From: Streptomyces galbus
GTDB lineage: Bacteria; Actinomycetota; Actinomycetes; Streptomycetales; Streptomycetaceae
NCBI RefSeq assembly: GCF_005280195.1
Contig: NZ_SZPR01000003.1
Coordinates: 216,205-280,204, forward strand
Direction of reading: 5' to 3'
Length of the DNA: 64,000 nucleotides
Shown: in pieces, positions 7,958 to 16,354 of the stretch
Layout of the letters: each line of letters begins with the position of its first letter
How positions within the stretch are numbered: position 1 is the stretch's first letter
Position numbers and translations under genes: made by a program
The notes under the pieces: model-generated
What the model saw: only the letters and a program-made list of their open reading frames with translations
Database searches by the model: none
What the model was told of the DNA's origin: nothing

Positions 7958-8666
7958 GTGTCCGATCAGGACCGGGTCGCGCAGGTGCTCGCGGAGGAGG
8001 TCCGCGGGGCCAACCCGGCCGAGACGCCCGGACGGCTGTGCCACGCGGCGGTGCGGCTGCTGCCGGTGACCGGCGCGAGCGTGTCGCTGACCGCCGACGG
8101 AATGGCCGTACCGCTCAGCGCGAGCAGCCCGCGCGTGGAGTACCTCATGGAGGTGCAGGCCACCCTCGGCGACGGGCCCTGCCTCACCGCCGCGGCGACC
8201 GGCGACCCGGTGTTCGCCAGTGACCTCACGGCCCGCGACGCGCTGCGCTGGCCGGTGTACGCCCAGCAGGCCGCCGCCGCCGGCATCCGCGCCGTGTACG
8301 CGCTGCCGCTGGGCCACAGGACCGTGTGCGTCGGCACGCTCGACCTGTACCGGGAGGCCCCCGGCGACCTCGACGTCGCCGACCTCGACGCGGCGCGCAC
8401 CGTGGCGGGACGAGATCACCCGGGCGCTCATGGCCCTGTCGCGGGACGCGGACAGCGGGCGCCGCGACGGGGACACCTGGCTGCACGGGATGATCGCCCA
8501 CCACGACGAGGTCCACCAGGCCGTCGGCATGGTGATGGCCCAGCTCGGCGTCGCCGCCGACGAGGCCCTGGCCCGGCTGCGCGCCCGCGCCTTCGCCCAG
8601 GGCCGCACGCTCATGGACGCGGCCCACGACCTGGTGGGCCGACGGCAGGGCTTCGACGCGGGCTGA
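7958..8666 (+). pseudogene. GAF-ANTAR antiterminator protein, frameshifted
   Basis: A GTG at 7958 with a good GGAGG 8 nt upstream opens a GAF domain (LCHAAVRLLPVTGASVSLTADG... to ...LDLYREAPGDLDVADLDAARTVA). The frame then shifts by one base within GGG at 8407-8409, and the ANTAR domain continues in the next frame (DEITRALMALSRD ... HHDEVHQAVGMVMAQLGV ... ARAFAQGRTLMDAAHDLV) to the stop at 8664-8666. Removing one G restores a single ~235-aa GAF-ANTAR protein. Such proteins bind nascent RNA hairpins and prevent termination. The frameshift may be natural decay or a homopolymer sequencing error; both domains are otherwise intact. Confidence 0.8.
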
Positions 8667-8686
8667 CCCGCTGTGACGCGGTCGCG

Positions 8687-9460
8687 TCAGACCTGGGCCC
8701 GGCCCTGCTTGCGCACGTCCGCCAGGCGCAGCGCGCCGACCTGGACCGCGGCCTGGGTGGCCTCGTTCGCCACGTCGCCCAGACCGCCGTTGGTGAGGGC
8801 GAAGGAGTCCTCGCCGACGCGCACAGCGGCCACGTCCAGGGTGAGCACGGTCGGCTCGCCGGTCGGCGGCTGCGCGGTGAGGACCACGCGCAGGCCCTGG
8901 CGCACGTCCCCGACCTCCGGCAGCGGTGCGTCGAAGACCTGCACGTCCTCGGTGACGTCCCGCCCGGCGCGGGCCGAGAACCGGGCGCAGTCGCGCGGCA
9001 TCGTCGCCAGCCAGGCCAGCGCCCGGTCCGCGTCCTGCGGGCTGCTGCCGCCGATCTGGTAGCGGAGCTGCGCGCCGGTGTCGGCGTCGTCCAGGCCGAC
9101 GGCCGCGCGAGGCGTGCCGCCGAGGAGCTCGTCGGTGTAGAGCACGTCCAGCAGGCGCTGGCACGGACCGGCCGCGGTCGCCTTCAGCAGGCCGTCCCGC
9201 CACGTGGCCGCGCCGCGCGTCGCGGACCAGGGCGCGCCCAGGTCGGTCTCGGTGAGGAGCGCGGCCTGCGCCTGCGCCTCGGTGAGCGCCGTACCGGGGC
9301 CCGCCGCCCGCGCCTTGGGCGAGGCCGCCGGCGACGGGGAGGCGATCGTCGGCAGGGACCGGGGCGCGGTCGGCGGATGCTCCAGCCCGAGGCTCGCGCA
9401 GCCGGTGACGCCGAGCAGTCCGACGGCGAGCAGGAGGACACGGGCGGGAGCGACGGTCAT
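8687..9460 (-). CDS. Secreted lipoprotein, unknown function
   Basis: A 257-aa protein starting MTVAPARVLLLAVGLLGVTGCASL: a short signal peptide ending in the lipobox LGVTGC, so the mature protein is anchored on the outer face of the membrane. The ATG at 9460 has an AGGAGG 7 nt upstream; the longer upstream frame lacks signal-peptide character. The mature part has a Ser/Pro linker followed by a PknH/LpqN-like globular region (ALTEAQAQAALLTETDLGAPW..., then DLPRDCARFSA-like Cys region and VLTLDVAAVRVGEDSFAL). That organisation resembles sensor-type lipoproteins, but the assignment is tentative. It is convergent with the GAF-ANTAR gene. Confidence 0.75.
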   Translation of the reverse strand: MTVAPARVLLLAVGLLGVTGCASLGLEHPPTAPRSLPTIASPSPAASPKARAAGPGTALTEAQAQAALLTETDLGAPWSATRGAATWRDGLLKATAAGPCQRLLDVLYTDELLGGTPRAAVGLDDADTGAQLRYQIGGSSPQDADRALAWLATMPRDCARFSARAGRDVTEDVQVFDAPLPEVGDVRQGLRVVLTAQPPTGEPTVLTLDVAAVRVGEDSFALTNGGLGDVANEATQAAVQVGALRLADVRKQGRAQV

Positions 9461-9654
9461 CGGGTGCCTCCTGGGCGGGCGGGCCGCGGGGGTGCGGGCC
9501 GGGGGCGGTGCGCGGGACCTGCGGGACATGCCGGGACGTCCCGGGGGGATGTCTCCCTCACGGCACCACCACCCGCACCACCCGACCAGCGCGCGGGCCC
9601 GTACGGGTGACGGAGGTTGCTGCGAGCGGGTGCCGGACCGCGGCCCGCCGCCCG

Positions 9655-9750
9655 CTCAGCCACCCGCCGGCTCAGCCACCCGCCTGTTCAACCGCCCGTC
9701 CGCTCAGCCGCCCACCGGCTCGGCCACGCGCCGGGTCAGCCGTCCGCCGC
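9655..9750. repeat. Six degenerate 16-bp tandem repeats
   Basis: Six consecutive 16-bp units (9655, 9671, 9687, 9703, 9719 and 9735) follow the pattern CTCAGCCACCCGCCGG with 1-5 changes each. The last unit runs into the 3' end of the ArsR-family gene and includes its stop codon (complement of 9736-9738). The tract separates the lipoprotein and ArsR genes, which are both on the minus strand. Confidence 0.75.
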
Positions 9751-10092
9751 GCAGTGACCCAACAGGCCCGCGACGTCCGCGTCCACCACCCGGTAGCGCA
9801 CCACGCGGCCCTCCTTCTCGCCGGCCACCACGCCCGCCGCCCGCAGCAGGCGCAACGCCTGGGACACGGCCGGGTCGTTCATGCCGGTGGCGACGGCGAG
9901 GTCGGACACCGCCAGCGGGCCCGTCCGGTGCAGGGCGAGCAGCAGCGCCAGCCGTTTGGGGTCGGCGAGCAGGGCGAAGCGGTCGGCCCAGGCGCGGACA
10001 CGACCGGCGTCACCGATCGCGGCGATGGCGTCGCACACCCGGTGACCGTCGATGGTGCGGCGGTCGGCACGGTCGGCCGGTACGAGATGCAT
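9736..10092 (-). CDS. ArsR-family metal-sensing repressor
   Basis: A 118-aa winged-helix protein. RFALLADPKRLALLLALHRTGPLAVSDLAVA contains helices 3-4, NDPAVSQALRLLRAAGVV is the recognition helix, and VRYRVVD is the wing. It is divergent from a nickel/cobalt permease, which suggests a Ni/Co-responsive repressor comparable in role to NmtR/KmtR. Potential ligands are the N-terminal His and Cys in DGHRVCDAI and the C-terminal HC in LGHCAADG, but the metal site cannot be proved from sequence. The ATG at 10092 was preferred because the longer open frame runs back through the riboswitch. GAGG lies ~8 nt upstream. Confidence 0.8.
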   Translation of the reverse strand: MHLVPADRADRRTIDGHRVCDAIAAIGDAGRVRAWADRFALLADPKRLALLLALHRTGPLAVSDLAVATGMNDPAVSQALRLLRAAGVVAGEKEGRVVRYRVVDADVAGLLGHCAADG

Positions 10093-10132
10093 GGGGGCAT
10101 CCTCGCAGGCGCCCGTATGTGATCTTGCATAC

Positions 10133-10156
10133 CTGCGTAGCTGTGCAGCTATGCAG
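10133..10156. promoter_or_regulatory. Candidate ArsR-family operator
   Basis: CTGCGTAGCT at 10133-10142 and AGCTATGCAG at 10147-10156 form an inverted repeat with 9 of 10 paired positions around a 4-nt spacer. It lies between the ArsR-family start and the riboswitch, where the divergent promoters must be. Repressor binding here would control both directions. Symmetry and position are seen; the binding protein is inferred. Confidence 0.5.
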
Positions 10157-10187
10157 CGGACGGCACGGCCCCCTACGGTGGGCGGGC

Positions 10188-10345
10188 CGTGGTGCTCGGG
10201 AAGCCGGTGGGAAACCGGCGCGGCCCTCGCCACTGTGACCGGGGAGTCCCCGTTCCGTCCGGCACCCGCCGGGCCACTGGTCGTACGACCGGGAAGGCAG
10301 GAACGGCGGACATACCAGCCCCGTAAGCCAGGAGACCGGCCACGG
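10188..10345 (+). promoter_or_regulatory. Cobalamin (B12) riboswitch
   Basis: The core elements are present in order. A GGGAAgccGGTG segment at ~10197-10209 is followed by the conserved GCCACTGT at 10229-10236, and the B12 box AAGCCAGGAGACCGGCC lies at 10325-10341. The aptamer sits directly upstream of the Ni/Co permease. Cobalamin would be expected to shut off uptake of the cobalt needed for its synthesis. Confidence 0.92.
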
Positions 10346-10378
10346 CAGCTCACGAAGTGATCCACGAGGTGCTGGAGC

Positions 10379-11470
10379 GTGAAACGCATGACCGATGCCG
10401 TCTCCTTCCGCTGGCGACGCGAGGACACCGTCCGGACCGCGGGGCTGATGGCGGTGATCGCCGCCCTGCACGTGGTGGCGTTCGGAATCCTCTTCCTGCT
10501 GGTCGTCCCCGCCCATTACGAGGTCGGTGACAAGGCGTTCGGGATCGGCCTGGGCATCACCGCGTACACGCTCGGCATGCGGCACGCCTTCGACGCCGAC
10601 CACATCGCCGCGATCGACAACACCACGCGCAAGCTGATGGCGGACGGCAAGCGGCCGGTGTCGGTGGGCTTCTGGTTCGCGCTCGGCCACTCCAGCGTGG
10701 TGGTGCTGATGGCCGCCCTGGTCGCCGGCGGCGCCGCGCTCGCGGGCGTCCTGATGAACGACGACTCGCGCACCCACCAGGTGCTCGGCGTCGTCGGCAC
10801 GACCGTCTCGGGGACGTTCCTCTACCTGATCGCCGCGCTCAACCTGGTGGCCCTGCTGGGCATCGTGAAGGTGTTCCGGGCGATGCGGGGCGGCGAGTAC
10901 GACGAGCGCGAGCTCGAACAGCACCTGGACTCGCGGGGGTTCATGAACCGCATCCTCGGCCGCCTGACCAGGTCCATCAGCCGCCCCGGCCAGATGTTCC
11001 CGCTCGGCTTCGTCTTCGGCCTGGGCTTCGACACGGCCACCGAGATCACCCTGATGGTGATGGCCGGCTCGGGCGCGGCGGCGGGGCTGCCCTGGTACGC
11101 GGTGCTGTGCCTGCCGCTGCTGTTCGCGGCCGGGATGAGCCTGTTCGACACGCTCGACGGCACGTTCATGAACTTCGCCTACCAGTGGGCCTTCTCCAAC
11201 CCGGTGCGCAAGGTGTTCTACAACCTCACCATCACCGGGCTGTCCATCGCGGTCGCCTTCGTCATCGGCACCATCGAACTGGTCGGCGTCCTGCACGAGA
11301 AGCTCGACCTGACCGACGCGGTCACCACCTGGATCGCCGACATCGACCTCGACCACGTCGGCTACCTCATCGCGGGCCTGTTCGTCGTCGTGTGGGCGGC
11401 GGCGGTGGCGTACTGGAAGCTCGCCAAGGTCGAACAGCGCTGGACGCCGCGCCCGGCGGACACGGCCTGA
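10379..11470 (+). CDS. NiCoT-family nickel/cobalt permease
   Basis: A 363-aa membrane protein with about eight hydrophobic segments. It carries the NiCoT signature RHAFDADHI at residues 68-76 in the second helix and the other family motifs, LGFDTATEI in the middle and GMSLFDTLDG beyond it. These proteins import Ni(II) and/or Co(II) by secondary transport; metal preference cannot be read directly, but the B12 riboswitch upstream argues for cobalt. The start is either GTG 10379 or ATG 10388; GAGG and GGAG elements precede both. Control is probably dual: riboswitch plus the divergent ArsR-family repressor. Confidence 0.93.
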   Translation: MKRMTDAVSFRWRREDTVRTAGLMAVIAALHVVAFGILFLLVVPAHYEVGDKAFGIGLGITAYTLGMRHAFDADHIAAIDNTTRKLMADGKRPVSVGFWFALGHSSVVVLMAALVAGGAALAGVLMNDDSRTHQVLGVVGTTVSGTFLYLIAALNLVALLGIVKVFRAMRGGEYDERELEQHLDSRGFMNRILGRLTRSISRPGQMFPLGFVFGLGFDTATEITLMVMAGSGAAAGLPWYAVLCLPLLFAAGMSLFDTLDGTFMNFAYQWAFSNPVRKVFYNLTITGLSIAVAFVIGTIELVGVLHEKLDLTDAVTTWIADIDLDHVGYLIAGLFVVVWAAAVAYWKLAKVEQRWTPRPADTA

Positions 11471-11490
11471 GCGCCGAGCCCCGAGCGGCG

Positions 11491-12453
11491 CTACGGGCCC
11501 TCCACCGTCGCCAGGTACAGCTTCACGTAGCGGTCCACGTCGACGTCCAGGGCCACGTCCACCAGGGCGGGGGTGCGCGACGCGCCGTGGATCTCGGACT
11601 CGCCGGGGCGGGGGCGGCGGTCCACGACCGTCTGGCCGCGGGTCGGACCGGGGGCCAGGGAGACCTCCACCGGGAGCAGCCGGGTGGTGATGCCCTGCGG
11701 GTCGGCGACCGCGCAGACCGCGCCCGCGTCGCCCAGGCCGCCCGCGTCGTCCTCCGCGGCGGGGGAGGCCGGGCGGTGGGCGAGCAGGTCGCCGGCCAGG
11801 CGGGCACCGGGTTCCGCACTCGCGCGCAGCCGCCGTACGTCCGCGCCGGGCACCACGACCCGGGTGAACACGTCCAGGCCGTACATCGTGATCGGCACCC
11901 CGGCCGTGAGCAGGACCGCGGCCGCCTCCGGGTCGTGCCAGACGTTGAACTCGGCGACGGGCGTGGCGTTCCCGGTGGCCACCGCGCCGCCCATGAAGAC
12001 GATCCGCCCGATGTTGCGGACCACCTCGGGGTGGGTGCGCAGCAGCAGCGCGATGTTCGTCAGCGGCGCCGTGGGGACGAGGGTGACCGGGCGGGGGCTG
12101 GACAGGATGGCGTGGCGCAGCAGCGTCACCGCGTCCGTGTCGGCCGCCCGGCGGGTCGGCGCGGGCAGGCCCAGGTCGCCCATGCCGTCGCTGCCGTGCA
12201 CGTGCCGGGCCACCCGCACCGGCTCGATCAGCGGCCGCTCGGCACCCCGCGCGACGGGGACCTGCGGGGCACCGGCCTGCTCCAGCACGGTCAGGGTGTT
12301 GCGCACGACGCCGTCGACGTCGGTGTTCCCGGCGACACAGGTCACCGCCCGCAGGTCCAGCCCCGGGTGCCGGACGGCGAACAGCAGCGCCAAGGCGTCG
12401 TCGACCCCCGTGTCACAGTCGATCACCACCGGAACGGTCTCCGCACCAGCCAT
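11491..12453 (-). CDS. Inosine/uridine-preferring nucleoside hydrolase
   Basis: A 320-aa protein with the family's N-terminal calcium-binding signature VIDCDTGVDDALAL and the later FMGGA and EFNVWHDPEAAAVLL motifs. The last contains the catalytic/metal-binding His-Asp. It hydrolyses the N-glycosidic bond of ribonucleosides in purine/pyrimidine salvage. The ATG at 12453 was chosen because the protein core begins a few residues later and GGAGGAG is upstream; the extra 17 codons of the open frame look non-coding. It is divergent from the GH13 gene, with 80 bp between starts. Confidence 0.9.
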   Translation of the reverse strand: MAGAETVPVVIDCDTGVDDALALLFAVRHPGLDLRAVTCVAGNTDVDGVVRNTLTVLEQAGAPQVPVARGAERPLIEPVRVARHVHGSDGMGDLGLPAPTRRAADTDAVTLLRHAILSSPRPVTLVPTAPLTNIALLLRTHPEVVRNIGRIVFMGGAVATGNATPVAEFNVWHDPEAAAVLLTAGVPITMYGLDVFTRVVVPGADVRRLRASAEPGARLAGDLLAHRPASPAAEDDAGGLGDAGAVCAVADPQGITTRLLPVEVSLAPGPTRGQTVVDRRPRPGESEIHGASRTPALVDVALDVDVDRYVKLYLATVEGP

Positions 12454-12533
12454 GTCACCACGCTCCTCCGGCTCACCTCCGAGGGTAGGCGCCGGGGGGT
12501 TCACTTTCCCGGCAAGCTGGACACCCTTTCCTC

Positions 12534-14180
12534 GTGACCGATCTCTCCACGAGGAACCCCGACTGGTGGCGACAGTCCGTCGTCTACCAGGTGTACCCGC
12601 GCAGCTTCGCCGACGCCGACGGGGACGGCCTGGGCGACCTGCGGGGCGTCACCGAACGCCTGGCCCACCTCGCCGCGCTCGGCGTGGACGCGCTGTGGCT
12701 CAGCCCCTTCTACCCCTCCGAGCTCGCCGACGGCGGCTACGACGTCATCGACCACCGGGACGTCGACCCGCGCCTGGGCAGCCTCGACGACTTCGACGCG
12801 CTCACCGCCGAGGCGCACCGGCTCGGCCTGAAGGTCGTCGTCGACCTGGTCCCCAACCACACCTCGCACCGCCACGCCTGGTTCCAGGAGGCCCTGGCCG
12901 CGGGCCCCGGCTCGGCGGCCCGCGCGCGGTACGTGTTCCGCGACGGGCGCGGCGCGCACGGCGAACTCCCGCCCAGCGACTGGCAGTCCGTGTTCGGCGG
13001 CAGCGCCTGGCAGCGGGTGCCGGACGGCCAGTGGTACCTGCACCTGTTCGCCGCCGAACAGCCCGACCTCGACTGGTCGAACGAGGAGGTCCGCGAGGAC
13101 GCCCGCACCACGCTGCGGTTCTGGTCGGACCGGGGCGTGGACGGCTTCCGCGTCGACGTGGCGCACGCGCTCGTGAAGGACCTCGCCGAGCCGCTGCGCG
13201 ACCTCGGCACGCTGCCCGCGACCGGCGAGGAGGCCCTGCCCCTGGTCCCGCCCGGCAGCCACCCCTACTGGGACCGGGACGAGGTGCACGCCGTCTACCG
13301 CGACTGGCGCCGCGTCCTCGACTCCTACGACCCCCCGCGCACCGCGGTCGCGGAGGCGTGGGTGCCCGTCGAGCGGCGCGCGCTGTACGCCCGCCCGGAC
13401 GAACTGGGCCAGGCGTTCAACTTCGAGTACCTGCAGGCCCCGTGGGACGCCGAGGCGCTGCGCGCGGTCATCACCGGGTCGCTGCGCAGCGCGCGCGAGG
13501 CGGGGGCGTCGGCCACCTGGGTGCTGTCCAACCACGACGTCGTACGGCACGCGTCCCGGCTGATGCTGCCGCCCGGCACCGACGAGAACACCTGGCTGCT
13601 GTCCGGCGGCCACGCCCCGCGCGTCGATCCGGGGGCCGGGCTGCGGCGGGCGCGGGCGGCGACCCTGCTGATGCTGGCGCTGCCCGGCTCCGCGTACCTC
13701 TACCAGGGCGAGGAACTGGGCCTGCCCGAGGTCGCCGACCTGCCGGTGGAGGTGCTCCAGGACCCGGTGTGGGAGCAGACCGGACACGTGCGCAAGGGCC
13801 GCGACGGCTGCCGGGTGCCGCTGCCGTGGACGACGGACGGCCCGTCGTACGGCTTCGGCGCGGGCGGGGCGTGGCTGCCGCAGCCGTCGTCCTTCGCGGC
13901 GTACGCCGTCCAGGCCCAGGACGGGGTGGAGGGCTCGACCCTGGAGCTGTACCGCAGGGCGCTGCGGCTGCGGCGCAAGCTGCTGCAGGGCGAGGAACTG
14001 ACCTGGGCGCCGGACGCGCCGGACGCGGTGCTGTCCTTCGCGCGCGGTGACGGCTGGCGGTGCGTGACCAACCTCGGCGCCGACGCCGTACGGCTGCCCG
14101 CGGGCGAGGTGCTGCTGGCCAGCACCCCGCTGGACGACGAGGGCGTCCTGCCGCCGGACACCACGGTCTGGCTCGCGTAG
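12534..14180 (+). CDS. GH13 alpha-glucosidase
   Basis: A 548-aa cytoplasmic GH13 enzyme (no signal peptide). All conserved regions are visible: DLVPNHT at 104-110 (region I), DGFRVDVAH at 203-211 with nucleophile Asp208 (region II), AVAEAW at 271-276 with acid/base Glu274 (region III) and SNHD at 332-335 with transition-state Asp335 (region IV). The N-terminus NPDWWRQSVVYQVYPRSFAD is typical of oligo-1,6-glucosidase/maltase-type enzymes, which hydrolyse alpha-glucosidic bonds of short malto- or isomalto-oligosaccharides. No sugar transporter lies adjacent. Start is GTG at 12534, with only a weak upstream ribosome-binding site. Confidence 0.92.
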   Translation: MTDLSTRNPDWWRQSVVYQVYPRSFADADGDGLGDLRGVTERLAHLAALGVDALWLSPFYPSELADGGYDVIDHRDVDPRLGSLDDFDALTAEAHRLGLKVVVDLVPNHTSHRHAWFQEALAAGPGSAARARYVFRDGRGAHGELPPSDWQSVFGGSAWQRVPDGQWYLHLFAAEQPDLDWSNEEVREDARTTLRFWSDRGVDGFRVDVAHALVKDLAEPLRDLGTLPATGEEALPLVPPGSHPYWDRDEVHAVYRDWRRVLDSYDPPRTAVAEAWVPVERRALYARPDELGQAFNFEYLQAPWDAEALRAVITGSLRSAREAGASATWVLSNHDVVRHASRLMLPPGTDENTWLLSGGHAPRVDPGAGLRRARAATLLMLALPGSAYLYQGEELGLPEVADLPVEVLQDPVWEQTGHVRKGRDGCRVPLPWTTDGPSYGFGAGGAWLPQPSSFAAYAVQAQDGVEGSTLELYRRALRLRRKLLQGEELTWAPDAPDAVLSFARGDGWRCVTNLGADAVRLPAGEVLLASTPLDDEGVLPPDTTVWLA

Positions 14181-14196
14181 GCCGTGGCGCCCTTGC

Positions 14197-14967
14197 TCAC
14201 CCCACCGTGGGGGCGGGGGCCGGCGCGGCGCCGCCGGCGAGGCGGTCGATGTCCACCGGGGTGGACGTGGCGGTCGGCGGCGGGGTGAGCACGACGGGGG
14301 GCTGACCGGCGGCCGGGGGCGGCGGGGTCAGGTCGGACTTGGGCAGCTTGGGCGGGGTGGTCTGCTGGAAGAGGGTCTGGTCGAAGTCGACCAGACCGGT
14401 CTGCTCCATCACCGTGATGTGGTCCAGGACCGTGTCGTTGGCCTGGTCGGCGAGCGCGCGGACCAGGGAGTTCTTGGTGGTGGAGCGGATCTTCGCGACG
14501 GTGTTGAAGATCGAACCGTGCGTCATCCGCAGGATGTTGGCGAAGTCCTTGTCGAACTGCTGGCCCTTGGCGTCGGAGGCGAGCTGGTTGACGAAGCCGA
14601 CCTGCTGGGGGCTGGCGATGTTGGGCAGAGTGATGTTCAGCATCGGCGCGATCTTGCGGCAGGTGGTGTCCAGCGCCGAGTGCCCGTCGATCAGGTGCTG
14701 GCTGGCCGTGATGACGCCCTTGCTGGTGCCCTTCTGCACACCCATCTGCCCCACCGGGTACTCCCACAGCCCGGCCGCCCGCACCTTCACCACGAAGTCC
14801 CGGTCGGACTCGGTCAGGGGCCCCCACTGGGTGGTGGCGATGACCCGGTCCGGCGCGCTGGACACGGTGGTGATCCCGAGCATCGACGGATAGGCCAGTG
14901 CGACGAGGGTGACGCTCAGGGCTCCCCCCACGAAAAGAGTCCCCAGGGTGTTACGCGAAAGTCGCAC
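14197..14967 (-). CDS. Exported DUF4142-domain protein
   Basis: A 256-aa protein. The GTG at 14967 has AGGAGG 4 nt upstream and gives MRLSRNTLGTLFVGGALSV, an N-terminal membrane anchor or signal sequence. Residues ~50-200 are the DUF4142 ferritin-like helical domain (LTESDRDFVVKVRAAGLWEYPVG, then SQHLIDGHSALDTTCRKIA and LRMTHGSIFNTVAKIRSTTKNSLVRALA). The tail is a Pro/Thr-rich segment. DUF4142 proteins are found outside the membrane and have been linked to stress and metal exposure, but no reaction is established. It is convergent with the GH13 gene. Confidence 0.8.
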   Translation of the reverse strand: MRLSRNTLGTLFVGGALSVTLVALAYPSMLGITTVSSAPDRVIATTQWGPLTESDRDFVVKVRAAGLWEYPVGQMGVQKGTSKGVITASQHLIDGHSALDTTCRKIAPMLNITLPNIASPQQVGFVNQLASDAKGQQFDKDFANILRMTHGSIFNTVAKIRSTTKNSLVRALADQANDTVLDHITVMEQTGLVDFDQTLFQQTTPPKLPKSDLTPPPPAAGQPPVVLTPPPTATSTPVDIDRLAGGAAPAPAPTVG

Positions 14968-15250
14968 CGTGCCTCCTGCCCGGCCGGGTTCATCGGACAC
15001 CCACAGATACGCAGCGGAGCCCGAGTCGTCTCGACCCGATCCGCAGTTTTCTGCCGGCGGTGGCACGAAAGCACCCAGGCCGAGGCGTTGACCTGAACGA
15101 GTCGGGGGGGTGGGCGGTCCTGGGTTCGGGGCGTGGCCCGCGACCGGTTACTGCGGCACCACCCTGGAGGACAAGCGCATGACCGCCGTCTTCTTCTGGA
15201 TGGCCTGAGCGGCGCCGTGCCGTGGGGGGCGGGCGGGGCGTTGAGCACGC
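14968..15250. other. Divergent intergenic region with a possible gene remnant
   Basis: This 283-bp stretch separates the DUF4142 and GH26-like genes. Positions 15140-15190 on the plus strand encode ATGYCGTTLEDKRMTAVFFW-type sequence ending at a stop. It reads like the end of a protein but has no visible beginning, so it may be a remnant. Otherwise only promoter space is seen. Confidence 0.3.
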
Positions 15251-16234
15251 GTGCGCGGTCCTCTTCCTCTTGTCGCCCTGTGCCTGCTGCTGCTCGTCGG
15301 GGTCCTGTCCTGCGGGGCGCCGGAGCCCGGGCCGCCGCCTCCCGCCCCGGGCTCCGGCGCCCCGCCCGCCTTCGGCGCCTATCTCGGGTACGGGGGCGAC
15401 GGAGCGCGGCGGACCTCGGGGTTCGGTGCGTGGACGGGGGCGGCCGCCCCGCGGGTCGGGCGGGCCTACCTGCCCGGCGACCAGTGGCCCGCCATCGAGG
15501 GCGCGTCCGCCGACCTGGAGCCGTGGGCCCGGTGGCGCGCGGCACGGCGGGACCGGCTGTTCGTGCTGAACGTGCCGCTGCTGGAACGCACCGAGGACCA
15601 CCTCCCCGACACCACCGTCCGCACCGAGCTGCGCACGGGCGCGCGCGGGGCGTACGACGGGCACTTCCGCGCCCTCGCCCGCCGGCTCGTGGGCCTCGGC
15701 CTCGCCGACACCGTGCTGGTCCTCGGCTGGGAGATGAACGGTGTGACCTACACCCACCGCTGTGCCCCGGACCCGGCCGCCTGGAAGGCGTACTGGCGGC
15801 GGATCGTCGACGCCATGCGCTCGGTACCCGGCCAGCGCTTCCGCTTCGAGTTCACCCCCACCCGCGGCCGCGACGCCGTCCCCTGGCCGCGCTGCTACCC
15901 CGGCGACTCCCACGTCGACATCATCGGCATGGACGCCTACGACGCCCCCCGCGGCCTGTCGTTCGCGGAGCAGCTCCGCGAGCCGTACGGCCTGTGGGAC
16001 CACGTCCGGTTCGCCCGCGCGCACGGCAAGCCGATCGCGTACCCGGAGTGGGGCCTGTTCGAGAACGGCGACGACCCGGCGTACGTGCGCGGCATGCTGC
16101 TGTGGATGACCGCCCAGCGGCCCCTGTACCAGACCATCACCGACTACTGCCCGCACGGCGTCTGGCGCTGCCCGGACAACCCGCGCTCGTCCGCCGCCTA
16201 CCGCGAGCTGCTGCGCACGGCGACGGCGCCCTGA
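15251..16234 (+). CDS. GH26-like (beta-mannanase type) glycoside hydrolase lipoprotein
   Basis: A 327-aa protein beginning MRGPLPLVALCLLLLVGVLSCG, a lipoprotein signal with lipobox GVLSC. The mature part is a TIM-barrel of glycosidase type. GWEMNGVTY near residue 160 resembles the GH26 acid/base segment (W-E-N/M-N), and PIAYPEWGLFENGDD near 263 supplies the second Glu as nucleophile. Family members cleave beta-mannan or related beta-glycans. The set of similar secreted Streptomyces proteins is largely uncharacterised, so substrate is unknown. Start is GTG 15251 with a poor ribosome-binding site. Confidence 0.78.
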   Translation: MRGPLPLVALCLLLLVGVLSCGAPEPGPPPPAPGSGAPPAFGAYLGYGGDGARRTSGFGAWTGAAAPRVGRAYLPGDQWPAIEGASADLEPWARWRAARRDRLFVLNVPLLERTEDHLPDTTVRTELRTGARGAYDGHFRALARRLVGLGLADTVLVLGWEMNGVTYTHRCAPDPAAWKAYWRRIVDAMRSVPGQRFRFEFTPTRGRDAVPWPRCYPGDSHVDIIGMDAYDAPRGLSFAEQLREPYGLWDHVRFARAHGKPIAYPEWGLFENGDDPAYVRGMLLWMTAQRPLYQTITDYCPHGVWRCPDNPRSSAAYRELLRTATAP

Positions 16235-16354
16235 GCGCCCCGCCCGCCGCTGCGCGCCCCCGCCCGTCCCCGCCCTCGGCCGATCGGAGGAACCCCGCGG
16301 CGCGTACGGACCGCCGTACCGCCCCGCGCCCCCGCCCGGCCGGAAGATCCGACA

